A DNA stretch of 38,448 bases from a virus. Position 1 is the stretch's first letter; each line of letters opens with the position of its first letter. The translations under genes and the position numbers were made by a program. The stretch lies in IMG/VR virus record IMGVR_UViG_3300046171_000174, positions 1 through 38,448 of that record. The stretch is one strand, 5' to 3'. Positions 1-5,690 of the stretch are shown in pieces. The notes under the pieces were generated by a model. That model searched no databases. It was not told the DNA's origin and saw nothing but the letters and a program-made list of their open reading frames with translations.

Positions 1-225
1 TGGTGATTTGGTGTACATCCACCACAGGATAGCCCAAGCACTAAATGCTGACTTTCCTACACCATGACCTGACCTGACAGCTATACGGTCTTCAGTGCAT
101 AGACTTTGCAGTGCTTCCTGTTGCCATATCTCTGGCGTTGCCCCTAGTGCCTGTTGGACAAACATCGCTGGATTCGTCTGCCACGCTTTGCCCAATGTCT
201 GCCACTGTTCCTGTGAGCCACTCAT
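1..225 (-). CDS. terL: Terminase large subunit, N-terminal part (5' part of terL, cut by the window edge)
   Basis: This is the ATPase end of the packaging motor that drives DNA into the procapsid. The 75 codons here begin MSGSQEQWQT and contain the Walker A segment RSGHGVGKSA at residues 51-60, followed by AWAILWW, which is typical of phage large terminases. The frame is open to base 1. The remainder of the protein enters from the right end of the window (37316-38448), with a short stretch missing between. The start ATG at 225 overlaps the upstream terS frame by 134 nt. Met21 (base 165) is an alternative start, but it would still overlap. Confidence 0.9.
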   Translation of the reverse strand, partial: MSGSQEQWQTLGKAWQTNPAMFVQQALGATPEIWQQEALQSLCTEDRIAVRSGHGVGKSAFSAWAILWWMYTKSP

Positions 226-475
226 AGATTGTTCCGTTTACCTCTGCTTCAACTTTTTGTTCAACTGATGCAAGTTTAGGGTGCATGTATGGAGCGCAAG
301 ATTTTGCCGCATCCATGCGAGTATCAAATTCCTGTGTTGGATCACGCATAACGTTAAGCATATACTCTAACGGCGTTATGCCCTCTTCAGCGCAACGCTC
401 CGCAATCACTTTTGTTTTGATGTTTTTTGTACCAGCTTTTCTGCCGCTGTTTGGCCTTGGGCCACCTCTAGGCAT
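92..475 (-). CDS. terS: Terminase small subunit-like protein
   Basis: This protein of 127 residues probably recognises phage DNA and starts packaging together with TerL. The N-terminus (MPRGGPRPNSGRKAGTKN) and the segment EEGITPLEYMLNVMRDP...AKSCAPYMHPKLASVE match the small-terminase type common in short-tailed phages of Proteobacteria. An SD-like AAAGGTG lies upstream of the ATG. The last about 45 residues lie over the terL start in another frame and look less like a conserved protein, so the functional part may end near residue 85. It lies directly before terL in the same direction, as expected. Confidence 0.78.
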   Translation of the reverse strand: MPRGGPRPNSGRKAGTKNIKTKVIAERCAEEGITPLEYMLNVMRDPTQEFDTRMDAAKSCAPYMHPKLASVEQKVEAEVNGTIYEWLTGTVADIGQSVADESSDVCPTGTRGNARDMATGSTAKSMH

Positions 476-511
476 ATGTCACCTTTTGATTTCAGTTTGG
501 TTGTTTTTCAA

Positions 512-700
512 TTAATGAAGTGTGCCGCCATGCCATTCAAAAACGTCCTGACCAGCTAAAAGTGCGGCGTATTGCTCTGCTTGATGCTGTTCATCGCTGG
601 CAAATCTTGTCAATTCGACAACCAGATATGTGCCGTCTTTTCGTTCATATACTGATACTGTTCCTTTACCAATTTCTGGCACTTTATTTTTTTCGTACAT
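512..700 (-). CDS. Small hypothetical protein before terS
   Basis: A 62-residue protein (MYEKNKVPEIGKG...) with no recognised domain. It lies 36 nt upstream of terS in the same direction, and its start is about 11 nt after the T-run of a leftward terminator (712-751). It would be the first gene of the packaging/late operon if transcription passes that terminator. No strong ribosome binding site is visible. The residue composition (alternating charged and hydrophobic, GKGTVSVYERKDGTYLVVEL) suggests a small beta-rich fold. Function unknown. Confidence 0.55.
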   Translation of the reverse strand: MYEKNKVPEIGKGTVSVYERKDGTYLVVELTRFASDEQHQAEQYAALLAGQDVFEWHGGTLH

Positions 701-711
701 AAAATGCTTTC

Positions 712-751
712 AAAAAAACAGACGGCCAGCGCAAAGGCCAGCCGTCTAGTT
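712..751 (-). terminator. Leftward intrinsic terminator upstream of the packaging genes
   Basis: The arms AGACGGC (720-726) and GCCGTCT (741-747) form a 7-bp GC-rich stem. Read leftward it is followed by a run of seven T (bases 718-712). It stands only 11 nt before the gene at 700, so it would stop transcription into the packaging operon unless antiterminated. Confidence 0.7.
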
Positions 752-765
752 TAAGGAGAGGAATA

Positions 766-792
766 ATGTCAGTAGTCGCTGTTTTACAATAA
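766..792 (+). CDS. Possible 8-codon leader peptide
   Basis: A strong AAGGAG ribosome binding site at 753-758 precedes ATG and the short frame MSVVAVLQ, then TAA, then directly the terminator at 791-828. The arrangement (good SD, tiny frame, terminator) resembles a leader peptide or a remnant of a longer gene. No promoter is evident and the call is weak. Confidence 0.2.
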   Translation: MSVVAVLQ

Positions 793-828
793 AAAACGGG
801 GGACAAGTTTGGACCATCCCCCGCTTTT
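791..828 (-). terminator. Second intrinsic terminator, strong leftward and possibly bidirectional
   Basis: CGGGGGA (797-803) pairs with TCCCCCG (817-823). Leftward the stem is followed by six T (796-791). Rightward it is followed by CTTTT. Together with the 712-751 terminator it forms two tandem leftward stops just upstream of the packaging/late genes. Confidence 0.75.
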
Positions 829-960
829 AAAAGCTAAAACACATGGTCGATGAAACTTACGCCAGCGGCTAAAAAGTTAGACTTTCAATTTTTGGAGAAA
901 TTGGCCGCTAGGCGCAAGTTTAATCGTGAAAACAACATACAGTATGACTTTTTTCCGTCA

Positions 961-1058
961 ACCCTTAATTATGCTATATGTTGTGCGTAAACGTTCGTTT
1001 ACGTTCGTGGGCGGTGTCCCACTGTCCCATTCCCTAGTGCGGGGACAAATGGGACACC
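961..1058 (-). promoter_or_regulatory. Control region with two large dyads and a possible late promoter
   Basis: The 370-nt gap 701-1070 holds no convincing gene apart from the two terminators. At 986-1003 lies CGTAAACGTTCGTTTACG, a perfect 8-bp-arm palindrome. Leftward, a -10-like CATAAT (973-968) is centred so that the dyad would cover the -35 position, as in activator-dependent promoters. At 1013-1058 a long hairpin pairs GGTGTCCCA (1013-1021) with TGGGACACC (1050-1058), and inside it GTCCC (1024-1028) with GGGAC (1042-1046). TGTCCCA is directly repeated there. Roles are inferred. Bases 829-960 show nothing recognisable except a weak 46-codon plus-strand frame at 850-990. Confidence 0.4.
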
Positions 1059-1070
1059 TTAATTTCTCCA

Positions 1071-1319
1071 TCAATAACATTCTTCAATTATAACATTCAG
1101 CTTTTCAGTTTTTTCATCAACATATTCTTTGCCTTGCTGAATGGCATTGACCAGATCATCATCTATCGTTGACAGCCAATCTTTTGTTTCTAGACAGGTC
1201 GAGTCATCTTTAGCCTTGCTGATCGTTTCTCGCAATGCAATTGCGCTTTCAACAACATCTTGCATTGTGGTTTCTTCGCGTGTTGCTACACGAACATCGT
1301 ACAAACAATACCGCCGCAT
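1071..1319 (-). CDS. Hypothetical 82-residue protein coupled to a membrane peptide
   Basis: The protein starts MRRYCLYDVRVATREE and is largely helical and acidic (SKAKDDS, STIDDDLVNAIQQGKEYVDEKTEK). Its ATG overlaps the TGA of the preceding membrane peptide (TGATG at 1321-1317), which indicates translational coupling. A longer reading of the same frame is possible only from a TTG inside the ribosome binding site of the upstream peptide, so the ATG at 1319 is preferred. No family recognised. It shares the operator-controlled promoter at 1449-1477. Confidence 0.55.
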   Translation of the reverse strand: MRRYCLYDVRVATREETTMQDVVESAIALRETISKAKDDSTCLETKDWLSTIDDDLVNAIQQGKEYVDEKTEKLNVIIEECY

Positions 1320-1417
1320 CAGTTCAACCCCATCGCAACGCCAATGAAGTAAACCAGAACTGGCAGGGCTACCAATACAAGAAGCCCACCGATTACATCG
1401 CTTAAAAATTGTCTCAT
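1319..1417 (-). CDS. 32-residue single-span membrane peptide
   Basis: The frame reads MRQFLSDVIGGLLVLVALP and then VLVYFIGVAMGLN. Residues about 8-31 form one hydrophobic helix. It is preceded by TTTTTGGAGAAATTAG, the same extended ribosome binding site used before several other early genes of this phage (1580, 1805, 30981). Its stop overlaps the next start. The promoter with an operator in its spacer lies 32 nt upstream. A small inner-membrane peptide expressed early or under repressor control could act in exclusion or in modulating the host membrane, but this is inference. Confidence 0.55.
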   Translation of the reverse strand: MRQFLSDVIGGLLVLVALPVLVYFIGVAMGLN

Positions 1418-1448
1418 CTAATTTCTCCAAAAATTAATTACTTAATGG

Positions 1449-1477
1449 AGTCTAAATTACTTTTAGTAATAAATCAA
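1449..1477 (-). promoter_or_regulatory. Leftward promoter with operator palindrome in the spacer
   Basis: -35 TTGATT (1477-1472), 17-bp spacer, -10 TAGACT (1454-1449). The spacer holds ATTACTTTTAGTAAT (1456-1470), a 15-bp palindrome with 6-bp arms. A degenerate second half-site ATTACTT begins at 1437, 19 bp away, the same spacing as the operator pair at 30927/30946. Confidence 0.6.
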
Positions 1478-1482
1478 GCATT

Positions 1483-1530
1483 AAAAACAGCATTATTGCA
1501 GTTTATATAAAAACAGCACTATTGACGTTT
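1483..1530. repeat. Tandem direct repeat between divergent promoters
   Basis: AAAAACAGCATTATTG at 1483 and AAAAACAGCACTATTG at 1509 are near-identical copies 26 bp apart, each followed by GTTT at the same offset. The second copy includes the -35 box of the rightward promoter. They may be binding sites for a regulator. Confidence 0.4.
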
Positions 1531-1552
1531 CTGTAAAATGCGGTTATATAAT
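1522..1552 (+). promoter_or_regulatory. Rightward sigma70-like promoter
   Basis: -35 TTGACG (1522-1527) and -10 TATATA (1545-1550, 17-bp spacer). An overlapping TATAAT lies at 1547-1552 with a 19-bp spacer. It would drive the small plus-strand operon beginning at 1580. Confidence 0.6.
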
Positions 1553-1579
1553 AAGCATAACTGATTTGGAGAAATTGAA

Positions 1580-1762
1580 ATGAGCGCATCAGCTTTAATA
1601 ATTAAAGAATTGGAAGAAATTTTAAGGGATCTTTGCAAGGTTGCAGATAAAGAAATTTCATATCAATACCCTCAAACAAACGGCGAGATAATTCTTTTGC
1701 TTACTGATGAAATAAAAAAAATAACAAAATATTTATTAAGACGTAAAATTCGCAACAGTTAA
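1580..1762 (+). CDS. Small hypothetical protein, first gene of early rightward operon
   Basis: 60 residues, MSASALIIKELEEILRDLC... The predicted structure is a helical hairpin with charged faces (ELEEILRDL, DEIKKITKYLLRRKIR). No family recognised. The start is fixed by the extended ribosome binding site TTTGGAGAAATTGAA directly before ATG and by the promoter at 1522. A terminator with a UACG tetraloop follows 5 nt after the stop, so part of the transcript ends here and part reads on to 1805. Confidence 0.6.
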   Translation: MSASALIIKELEEILRDLCKVADKEISYQYPQTNGEIILLLTDEIKKITKYLLRRKIRNS

Positions 1763-1766
1763 ATAA

Positions 1767-1792
1767 AGGGGCTACGGCCCCTACCTTTTTTT
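1767..1792 (+). terminator. Intrinsic terminator with UACG tetraloop
   Basis: GGGGC (1768-1772), TACG loop, GCCCC (1777-1781), then seven T (1786-1792). The same hairpin occurs at 31317-31330. Its T-run leads directly into the ribosome binding site of the next gene, so terminator and translation signal form one compact module. Confidence 0.75.
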
Positions 1793-1804
1793 GGAGAAAT
1801 TGAA

Positions 1805-2008
1805 ATGAAAATCAAGATTGAATACACGATTGAGGTAGATACCGACAAAGCCCAAATTTATTTAGATGAAATGGGTGATGACGATAGTGTGCGCGAATTT
1901 GTTGGATCGTATTGTGTTTCTGTAGCTGTAGATCAAATTCAACAAATGTTTGTAAACGCAATAGGCGAATATGATGTTGTCAAACTTATAAAGGATTCCA
2001 CAAAATGA
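1805..2008 (+). CDS. Small protein of the MKI-YTxEVD type, paralogue of the 31641 gene
   Basis: 67 residues beginning MKIKIEYTIEVDTDKAQIYLDEM. The start closely resembles that of the protein at 31641 (MKIHVHYTVEVDDKKIREYLEKA), so the two are probably paralogues within one genome. The first strand-rich part is followed by a helical segment. It is preceded by TTTTTTTGGAGAAATTGAA and overlaps the next gene by 4 nt (ATGA). Short proteins of this kind occur in many phages. Function unknown. Confidence 0.6.
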   Translation: MKIKIEYTIEVDTDKAQIYLDEMGDDDSVREFVGSYCVSVAVDQIQQMFVNAIGEYDVVKLIKDSTK

Positions 2009-2367
2009 CTGATAAAGAACCAAAGACCATTATACGGTTGCGTAAAATCTGCGAGGATAACGGCGTCACGCTTCATTCTTCAGACAGTGAAAGCGGTTGG
2101 CGTTTTATTTTTTACGCACCTCTAACATTGTTTTGGCAATCATCAAAATCTAATGTGTTGTGTAGCTTTGGCGGCGCAATTTATGGGATTATCGGCATTT
2201 TAAGAGAAGAACTTAAAACTGGTTTTTTTGAAGACAAAGAACGTTTTTTATCTGAGGCAGAATGGTCAGAGGAAATGTATGAATGGTACAAAGCTGATGA
2301 AAGTTTTTACTGGCTTCAAAAACAAAAGTTAGAGTCCTTTTATGGGAAAATTAAGGAAAGAAAATGA
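2005..2367 (+). CDS. Hypothetical protein, 120 residues
   Basis: Starts MTDKEPKTIIRLRKICEDNG with an ATGA overlap with the preceding gene and ends with an ATGA overlap with the following one, so the three are co-translated. The middle is aromatic and hydrophobic (WRFIFYAPLTLFWQ, FGGAIYGIIGILREEL) and may pack as a small alpha/beta domain. The C-terminus is charged. No family recognised. Confidence 0.6.
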   Translation: MTDKEPKTIIRLRKICEDNGVTLHSSDSESGWRFIFYAPLTLFWQSSKSNVLCSFGGAIYGIIGILREELKTGFFEDKERFLSEAEWSEEMYEWYKADESFYWLQKQKLESFYGKIKERK

Positions 2368-2561
2368 CCAATGCAGGGGCCACCAGACGTTTAGCTGATA
2401 TGAAAATCAAGCAAAAAGAATTAGCTGAACGGCTTGGAGTGACAACAAGTAGCTTTCAAAGGGCATTGTATCGCGGCAACGGTAGATATTTGGCTATCGT
2501 TGATTTACTTGAGATAATGAGCGAGGCACAGCGCAATGTATTTTTTGGAATTGAGAAATAG
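2364..2561 (+). CDS. Small helix-turn-helix protein
   Basis: 65 residues. The segment IKQKELAERLGVTTSSFQRALYRGN (about residues 15-39) fits a helix-turn-helix of the Cro/XRE kind: recognition of KELAERLGV, turn, then SFQRAL. It is probably a DNA-binding regulator of the early genes. It is the last gene of the 1580-2561 operon. Its 3' end overlaps the end of the convergent gene 2494-2982 by 68 nt, so the two transcripts would be antisense over that stretch. Confidence 0.6.
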   Translation: MTNAGATRRLADMKIKQKELAERLGVTTSSFQRALYRGNGRYLAIVDLLEIMSEAQRNVFFGIEK

Positions 2562-2982
2562 GAATAAGCGCAACCTCTTCTGTGTCTTTGTAGCCAGCTT
2601 TTGCTATCCTAGTGTTCCATTTGGGCGAACTCTTGGTAATCTGTAATTTTTTATTCAAACGGCAATATGCCAAACAATCCGCAAATTGAACTACAAAAAA
2701 ACATTTTGTGTCTGTTGCGCTTTCGATCAAATGCGCTTCCAATAATTTTTTTAAGTTTATATAAACGTCTGGGTAAACGTTTATTTTGTGGGATCGACAA
2801 CGCATTTCTATAAAAGCGACAATTATTTTTTCGCGCATCGCCACATAGTCAAATGTTGAAAATTTAGCGTTTTTTTCCATTTGGCAATGCCATTTGGCGG
2901 CTAACGTTTTTGCAATTGCCATTTCATTAACGGCATCTTGCTCATTTTCCATTGTTCTTTTGTGGTTATAACCGCCAGACAC
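2494..2982 (-). CDS. Hypothetical protein, possible PD-(D/E)XK-like nuclease fold
   Basis: 162 residues, last gene of the replication operon. The segment KIIVAFIEMRCRSHKINVYPDVYINLKKL followed by FFVVQFADCLAYCRLN resembles phage proteins in which a strand with E-x-K/R, a YP motif and a helix form a degenerate nuclease-like core. Catalytic residues are not certain (R replaces the usual K). GTG at 2982 has an AGAGG ribosome binding site and overlaps the upstream stop by 17 nt. ATG at 2952 is the alternative start. The 3' end is convergent with the 2364 gene. Confidence 0.5.
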   Translation of the reverse strand: MSGGYNHKRTMENEQDAVNEMAIAKTLAAKWHCQMEKNAKFSTFDYVAMREKIIVAFIEMRCRSHKINVYPDVYINLKKLLEAHLIESATDTKCFFVVQFADCLAYCRLNKKLQITKSSPKWNTRIAKAGYKDTEEVALIPISQFQKIHCAVPRSLSQVNQR

Positions 2983-3499
2983 GAACAGCCTCTTCTAACG
3001 CTTGCCGTAGCATTACCTGTGGACTATCTGCCATCGGTGTCCAATGTTTGCGCCTTGCCCAAACGGTTGGAAATTCGGCGTGTCCACACACGCCAATAAT
3101 TACTGCCGCTTGCCGCCTTGTTAAATTCTTTAAAACGTTGTTGATTTCTTGCCTTGCAATGACTTCCTCATCAAAGCCGCCGCCAACGCCTACTGAGGCT
3201 CCATATCGTGCGGTTACACGGCTCTTGAACATGCAACGCTCATACAATGACCTAAAGCGTATGCCAGCCTCATGCGCCTTGTCTGTGATCTGCGCTCGAT
3301 GCCAGATTACATCTAACGGATGCTCATAACGAACTCGCCGCACCTTTTGAACAGCTTTGCCGCCCTTGGGTTTAAAATCTATTTCATCAACTGGGCTATG
3401 CTGGCTACGTTCTGGGGTTTCACGCACATCTGGCAAATCTAACAATTGTTTTTTATTTTTTTTCATGCGGCCCCCAGTATCTAACGACAGGTTCGCCAT
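2966..3499 (-). CDS. DUF6456-like protein, possible transcription regulator
   Basis: The C-terminal half (HEAGIRFRSLYERCMFKSRV, then LKNLTRRQAAVIIGVCG, then VMLRQALEEAVRVW) has the spacing of alphaproteobacterial DUF6456 proteins, which look like helix-turn-helix regulators and often sit near phage replication or late-control genes. The N-terminal about 60 residues are basic and low in structure (MKKNKKQ, FKPKGGKAVQKVRRVR). ATG at 3499 has AAGAGG upstream. ATGs at 3520 and 3466 are possible starts. It overlaps the methyltransferase-like gene. A role in late activation is inference. Confidence 0.5.
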   Translation of the reverse strand: MANLSLDTGGRMKKNKKQLLDLPDVRETPERSQHSPVDEIDFKPKGGKAVQKVRRVRYEHPLDVIWHRAQITDKAHEAGIRFRSLYERCMFKSRVTARYGASVGVGGGFDEEVIARQEINNVLKNLTRRQAAVIIGVCGHAEFPTVWARRKHWTPMADSPQVMLRQALEEAVRVWRL

Positions 3500-3983
3500 T
3501 ATGACCTCTTCTGAAAACATGCCAGACGTAGTTGTGAATGGGTTGGGCCTTTACCTCACCAGCTATCCAGATGGGCCTAAACAGCATTTTTGTTTGCCCT
3601 GCATAGTGAGGGCTTTTAAATAGGTGCTGGCGTGTCTTGGCATGGTCAAAGGCTGTTCGCATCAGAATGCAAAGCATGTTTACTCTGCCCTCATCTAAAT
3701 GCTTGTGGCATTCATCAAGAATGGCATCTACCAGCGGCCTTTTGTAAGGTGGGTTTGTAATAATAGTTTTCCATTTTTGTGGATGCTGGAAAATATCGTT
3801 CAAATCACCATTTACAGCTGGTAGTAATGGGGTTGGTTCTTTTGAGTGGCAAACGTCAATAGCTGGCGTTTCTAATATCCATGTGCCTTGAAGGGCTTGC
3901 ATACATCGTTCGTCTATTGTGGGGTAATGATCGTTTTCAAATCTGGGGTAACTGGAAAGTGCGTAACCATGCGATACCCTCAT
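3453..3983 (-). CDS. DNA adenine methyltransferase-like protein, motif I not seen
   Basis: 176 residues. The catalytic-type motif NPPY (in TNPPYKRP, about residue 78) and the downstream pattern (helix, LMRTAF, ... NYVWHVFRRG) match small phage SAM-dependent N6-adenine methyltransferases. The usual glycine-rich SAM-binding motif I (FxGxG or EPACG type) is not visible. In its place is WILETPAIDVC. It may bind SAM poorly or be a derived member. It could protect phage DNA from restriction. The start overlaps the upstream stop as ATGA (3983). Confidence 0.65.
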   Translation of the reverse strand: MRVSHGYALSSYPRFENDHYPTIDERCMQALQGTWILETPAIDVCHSKEPTPLLPAVNGDLNDIFQHPQKWKTIITNPPYKRPLVDAILDECHKHLDEGRVNMLCILMRTAFDHAKTRQHLFKSPHYAGQTKMLFRPIWIAGEVKAQPIHNYVWHVFRRGHNGEPVVRYWGPHEKK

Positions 3984-4522
3984 GCAACCGCCTTAAAAAC
4001 ACGCTCATCAATTTGCTTGTGTCGTTCGTCTAATTTCCATTTTTCAAAATTATCAACAATCACTGCTATACGCTCATTCAAATCATAGTTTGTTTGTAGC
4101 TGTTCGTTAATTTTATTAGCTGAATAAATGATTGTTGTATGGTCTTTGTTCATTTTTCTGCCAATAGTAGGTATCGACCAGCCCATGCAAAATTCTTTGG
4201 CAAGGTACGCTAAAACCTGTCTTGGAATTACAAAATCTCTGTCCCTTCTTTTGCCCATTATGTCAGGTTTTTCTACATCAAATTCTTGCGCCACCAACTC
4301 TTTGAATTTGTCAAAAACTTGCTGATCTGAAATCGTTGTGTAAATTTGTTTGTCCTGTTTTTCTTCCTCAACAGGTTTTATTTCTGCCGCCAATTCTTTT
4401 ATCAATCGTGCTATCGTATTTTGCGGCAACGGCATATCAACAATTGGTTTTGCAATGTTAAAAATATAAACCCTCAACCTTGCCTGTTCTTTGCCTACGC
4501 TTGGGAAAATATTTACTCTCAT
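3980..4522 (-). CDS. Protein with DnaA domain IV (dsDNA-binding), probable replication protein
   Basis: 180 residues. The C-terminal part has VIPRQVLAYLAKEF, WSIPTIGRKMNKDHTTIIYSANKI, which is the DnaA signature of domain IV (KDHTT with the following A and I). No AAA+ ATPase motifs (Walker A/B) are present, so this is a domain-IV-only protein with a different N-terminus (MRVNIFPSVGKEQARL). It probably binds DnaA-box-like sites at the phage origin or competes with host DnaA. It lies directly after the initiator gene that carries the origin, with overlapping start and stop (ATGA). Confidence 0.75.
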   Translation of the reverse strand: MRVNIFPSVGKEQARLRVYIFNIAKPIVDMPLPQNTIARLIKELAAEIKPVEEEKQDKQIYTTISDQQVFDKFKELVAQEFDVEKPDIMGKRRDRDFVIPRQVLAYLAKEFCMGWSIPTIGRKMNKDHTTIIYSANKINEQLQTNYDLNERIAVIVDNFEKWKLDERHKQIDERVFKAVA

Positions 4523-5373
4523 TGAACAGCCCTCATACTTGGGGTTGTTTTAAAATGCACAACTGTTCCGTTAGGCTTTGGGAGTGTTACGCCTTGTGGG
4601 GCTAATTCTCTTAATTCTTTCTTCTGTTCATCAGTGGCCTCTTTCCAAGCTGTTTCAATTCGCCTTTGTTCAATTAATAAAGAGGTTTCTGTCATATTTG
4701 CCGATCTATTCTGCCAAGATTTTTTTAGTGTTTGAACAGCGTTGAGTTGCTTGGCGAGTGGTGCATTTGCATAAACCTCTTCTCTCCATTTGTTGCCAAA
4801 CATCATGTTGCCAAACCAACTTGGGGTATAAGCCCAATCTTGCCAGTCGGGTTTGGTTTCAATGTAAGTGTTTAAGTCGCTAAGAATTTTCTCTAATGAT
4901 GTTCCAGATTTTCTAGCTTTTTTAAATCTGCTAAAGGCCACATCTTTGTTTCCTTCTTTGCGTGGATACTTTGCATAAAACTGTTCAAATTCTTCTGAAT
5001 AATTTTTCTGGTTTTTGTTATTAATCTTAGTTTGTTTCTTAGTTTGATTCTTAGTGTGCAATGGTTGCACTTCGGAAGTGCAATGGTTGCCTATCGGATG
5101 TGCAATGGTTGCACTTCTCTCCTGTTCTTGCAGTGGTTGATTCGGCACTATAAGAATTTCGTATTTATTAGCTGAACCTGTTTTAACCCAATCAATTAAT
5201 TTTCGTGTTTTTAAATTGTTTAGACAGGTTTGCACTGTGCGGCGAGATAAGCCTGTCTCTGCCGCCAAAGTTTCAATGCTGGGAAACACATTAGGTAAGT
5301 GCGTTGTCAAAATTAGTAATGTCAGCTTTTCAGATGACGGCAAACGCAAATCTCTAATCGTGGGCAAAATCAT
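4519..5373 (-). CDS. Replication initiator with winged helix-turn-helix, origin inside the gene
   Basis: 284 residues, lambda-O-like in organisation. The N-terminal winged HTH (PSIETLAAETGLSRRTVQTCLNNLKTRKLI, about residues 31-60) would bind the iterons. The middle (about 85-118) is a low-complexity linker rich in K, N, Q and T, encoded by the iteron and AT-rich DNA. The C-terminal part holds FEQFYAKYPRKEGNKDVAFSRFKKA, common in phage replication proteins, probably for recruiting helicase or loader. Start and stop overlap the neighbouring genes (ATGA). No phage helicase or polymerase is visible, so host enzymes are probably used. Confidence 0.75.
   Translation of the reverse strand: MILPTIRDLRLPSSEKLTLLILTTHLPNVFPSIETLAAETGLSRRTVQTCLNNLKTRKLIDWVKTGSANKYEILIVPNQPLQEQERSATIAHPIGNHCTSEVQPLHTKNQTKKQTKINNKNQKNYSEEFEQFYAKYPRKEGNKDVAFSRFKKARKSGTSLEKILSDLNTYIETKPDWQDWAYTPSWFGNMMFGNKWREEVYANAPLAKQLNAVQTLKKSWQNRSANMTETSLLIEQRRIETAWKEATDEQKKELRELAPQGVTLPKPNGTVVHFKTTPSMRAVQ
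5024..5140. other. Predicted origin of replication: iterons plus AT-rich 12-mers
   Basis: Three copies of GTGCAATGGTTGC start at 5056, 5078 and 5100, exactly 22 bp apart (about two helical turns). Copies 1 and 3 are palindromic (GTGCAATGGTTGCAC). A diverged copy TGCAGTGGTTGA begins at 5129. Next to them TCTTAG recurs at 5025, 5037 and 5049, a 12-bp period within an AT-rich stretch, like the DNA-unwinding 13-mers of bacterial origins. The block lies inside the initiator gene, as in lambdoid phages. Confidence 0.72.
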
Positions 5374-5690
5374 TTTATAACTTCCCCATGTGTTTCAAGT
5401 GTCGAAATAATCAATGTCGGCTTGTTTGGTTCTGTAATACTCAACAGCGCACCAGACGGCGCACCCTCTAGCCACTTACGAATAGTTTTAAAGCCGCCTT
5501 TAACTCGCTTCTGCTCAAGCGGCTTTTCCTGACCGTTAGGATATTTCAAAAGCAAATCACAGCTTTGGTCTGCGCCCAGTTGCCCAAGCCGCCTGTCAAC
5601 ACGCACCGCATCTATGCCAAATTTAATTAGCTGGTCACGCACTTTCATTTCGTCAGCATATCCAAGCCGCGCCGCTTTGCTTTTAGCCAT
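5370..5690 (-). CDS. Small PD-(D/E)XK nuclease, Hjc-like Holliday junction resolvase candidate
   Basis: 106 residues. The pattern GYADEMKVRDQLIKFGIDAVRV, CDLLLKY, LEQKR gives the E ... D ... E-x-K order of the PD-(D/E)XK fold as in archaeal-type Hjc resolvases. It may resolve recombination or replication intermediates before packaging. It is the second gene of the replication operon, starting within the end of the Cro-like gene and overlapping the initiator start by 4 nt. Exact substrate is uncertain. Confidence 0.6.
   Translation of the reverse strand: MAKSKAARLGYADEMKVRDQLIKFGIDAVRVDRRLGQLGADQSCDLLLKYPNGQEKPLEQKRVKGGFKTIRKWLEGAPSGALLSITEPNKPTLIISTLETHGEVIK

Noticed and set aside
850-990. 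46-codon plus-strand frame containing a TTTTTGGAGAAATTG copy
   Set aside because: No ribosome binding site or promoter; the copy of the ribosome binding sequence lacks a usable start after it. Perhaps a relic, not called as a gene.
5041-5140. CRISPR-like array in the repeats of the initiator gene
   Set aside because: Repeats of 13-15 bp with 7-9-bp gaps are far too short for repeat-spacer units and fit replication iterons.
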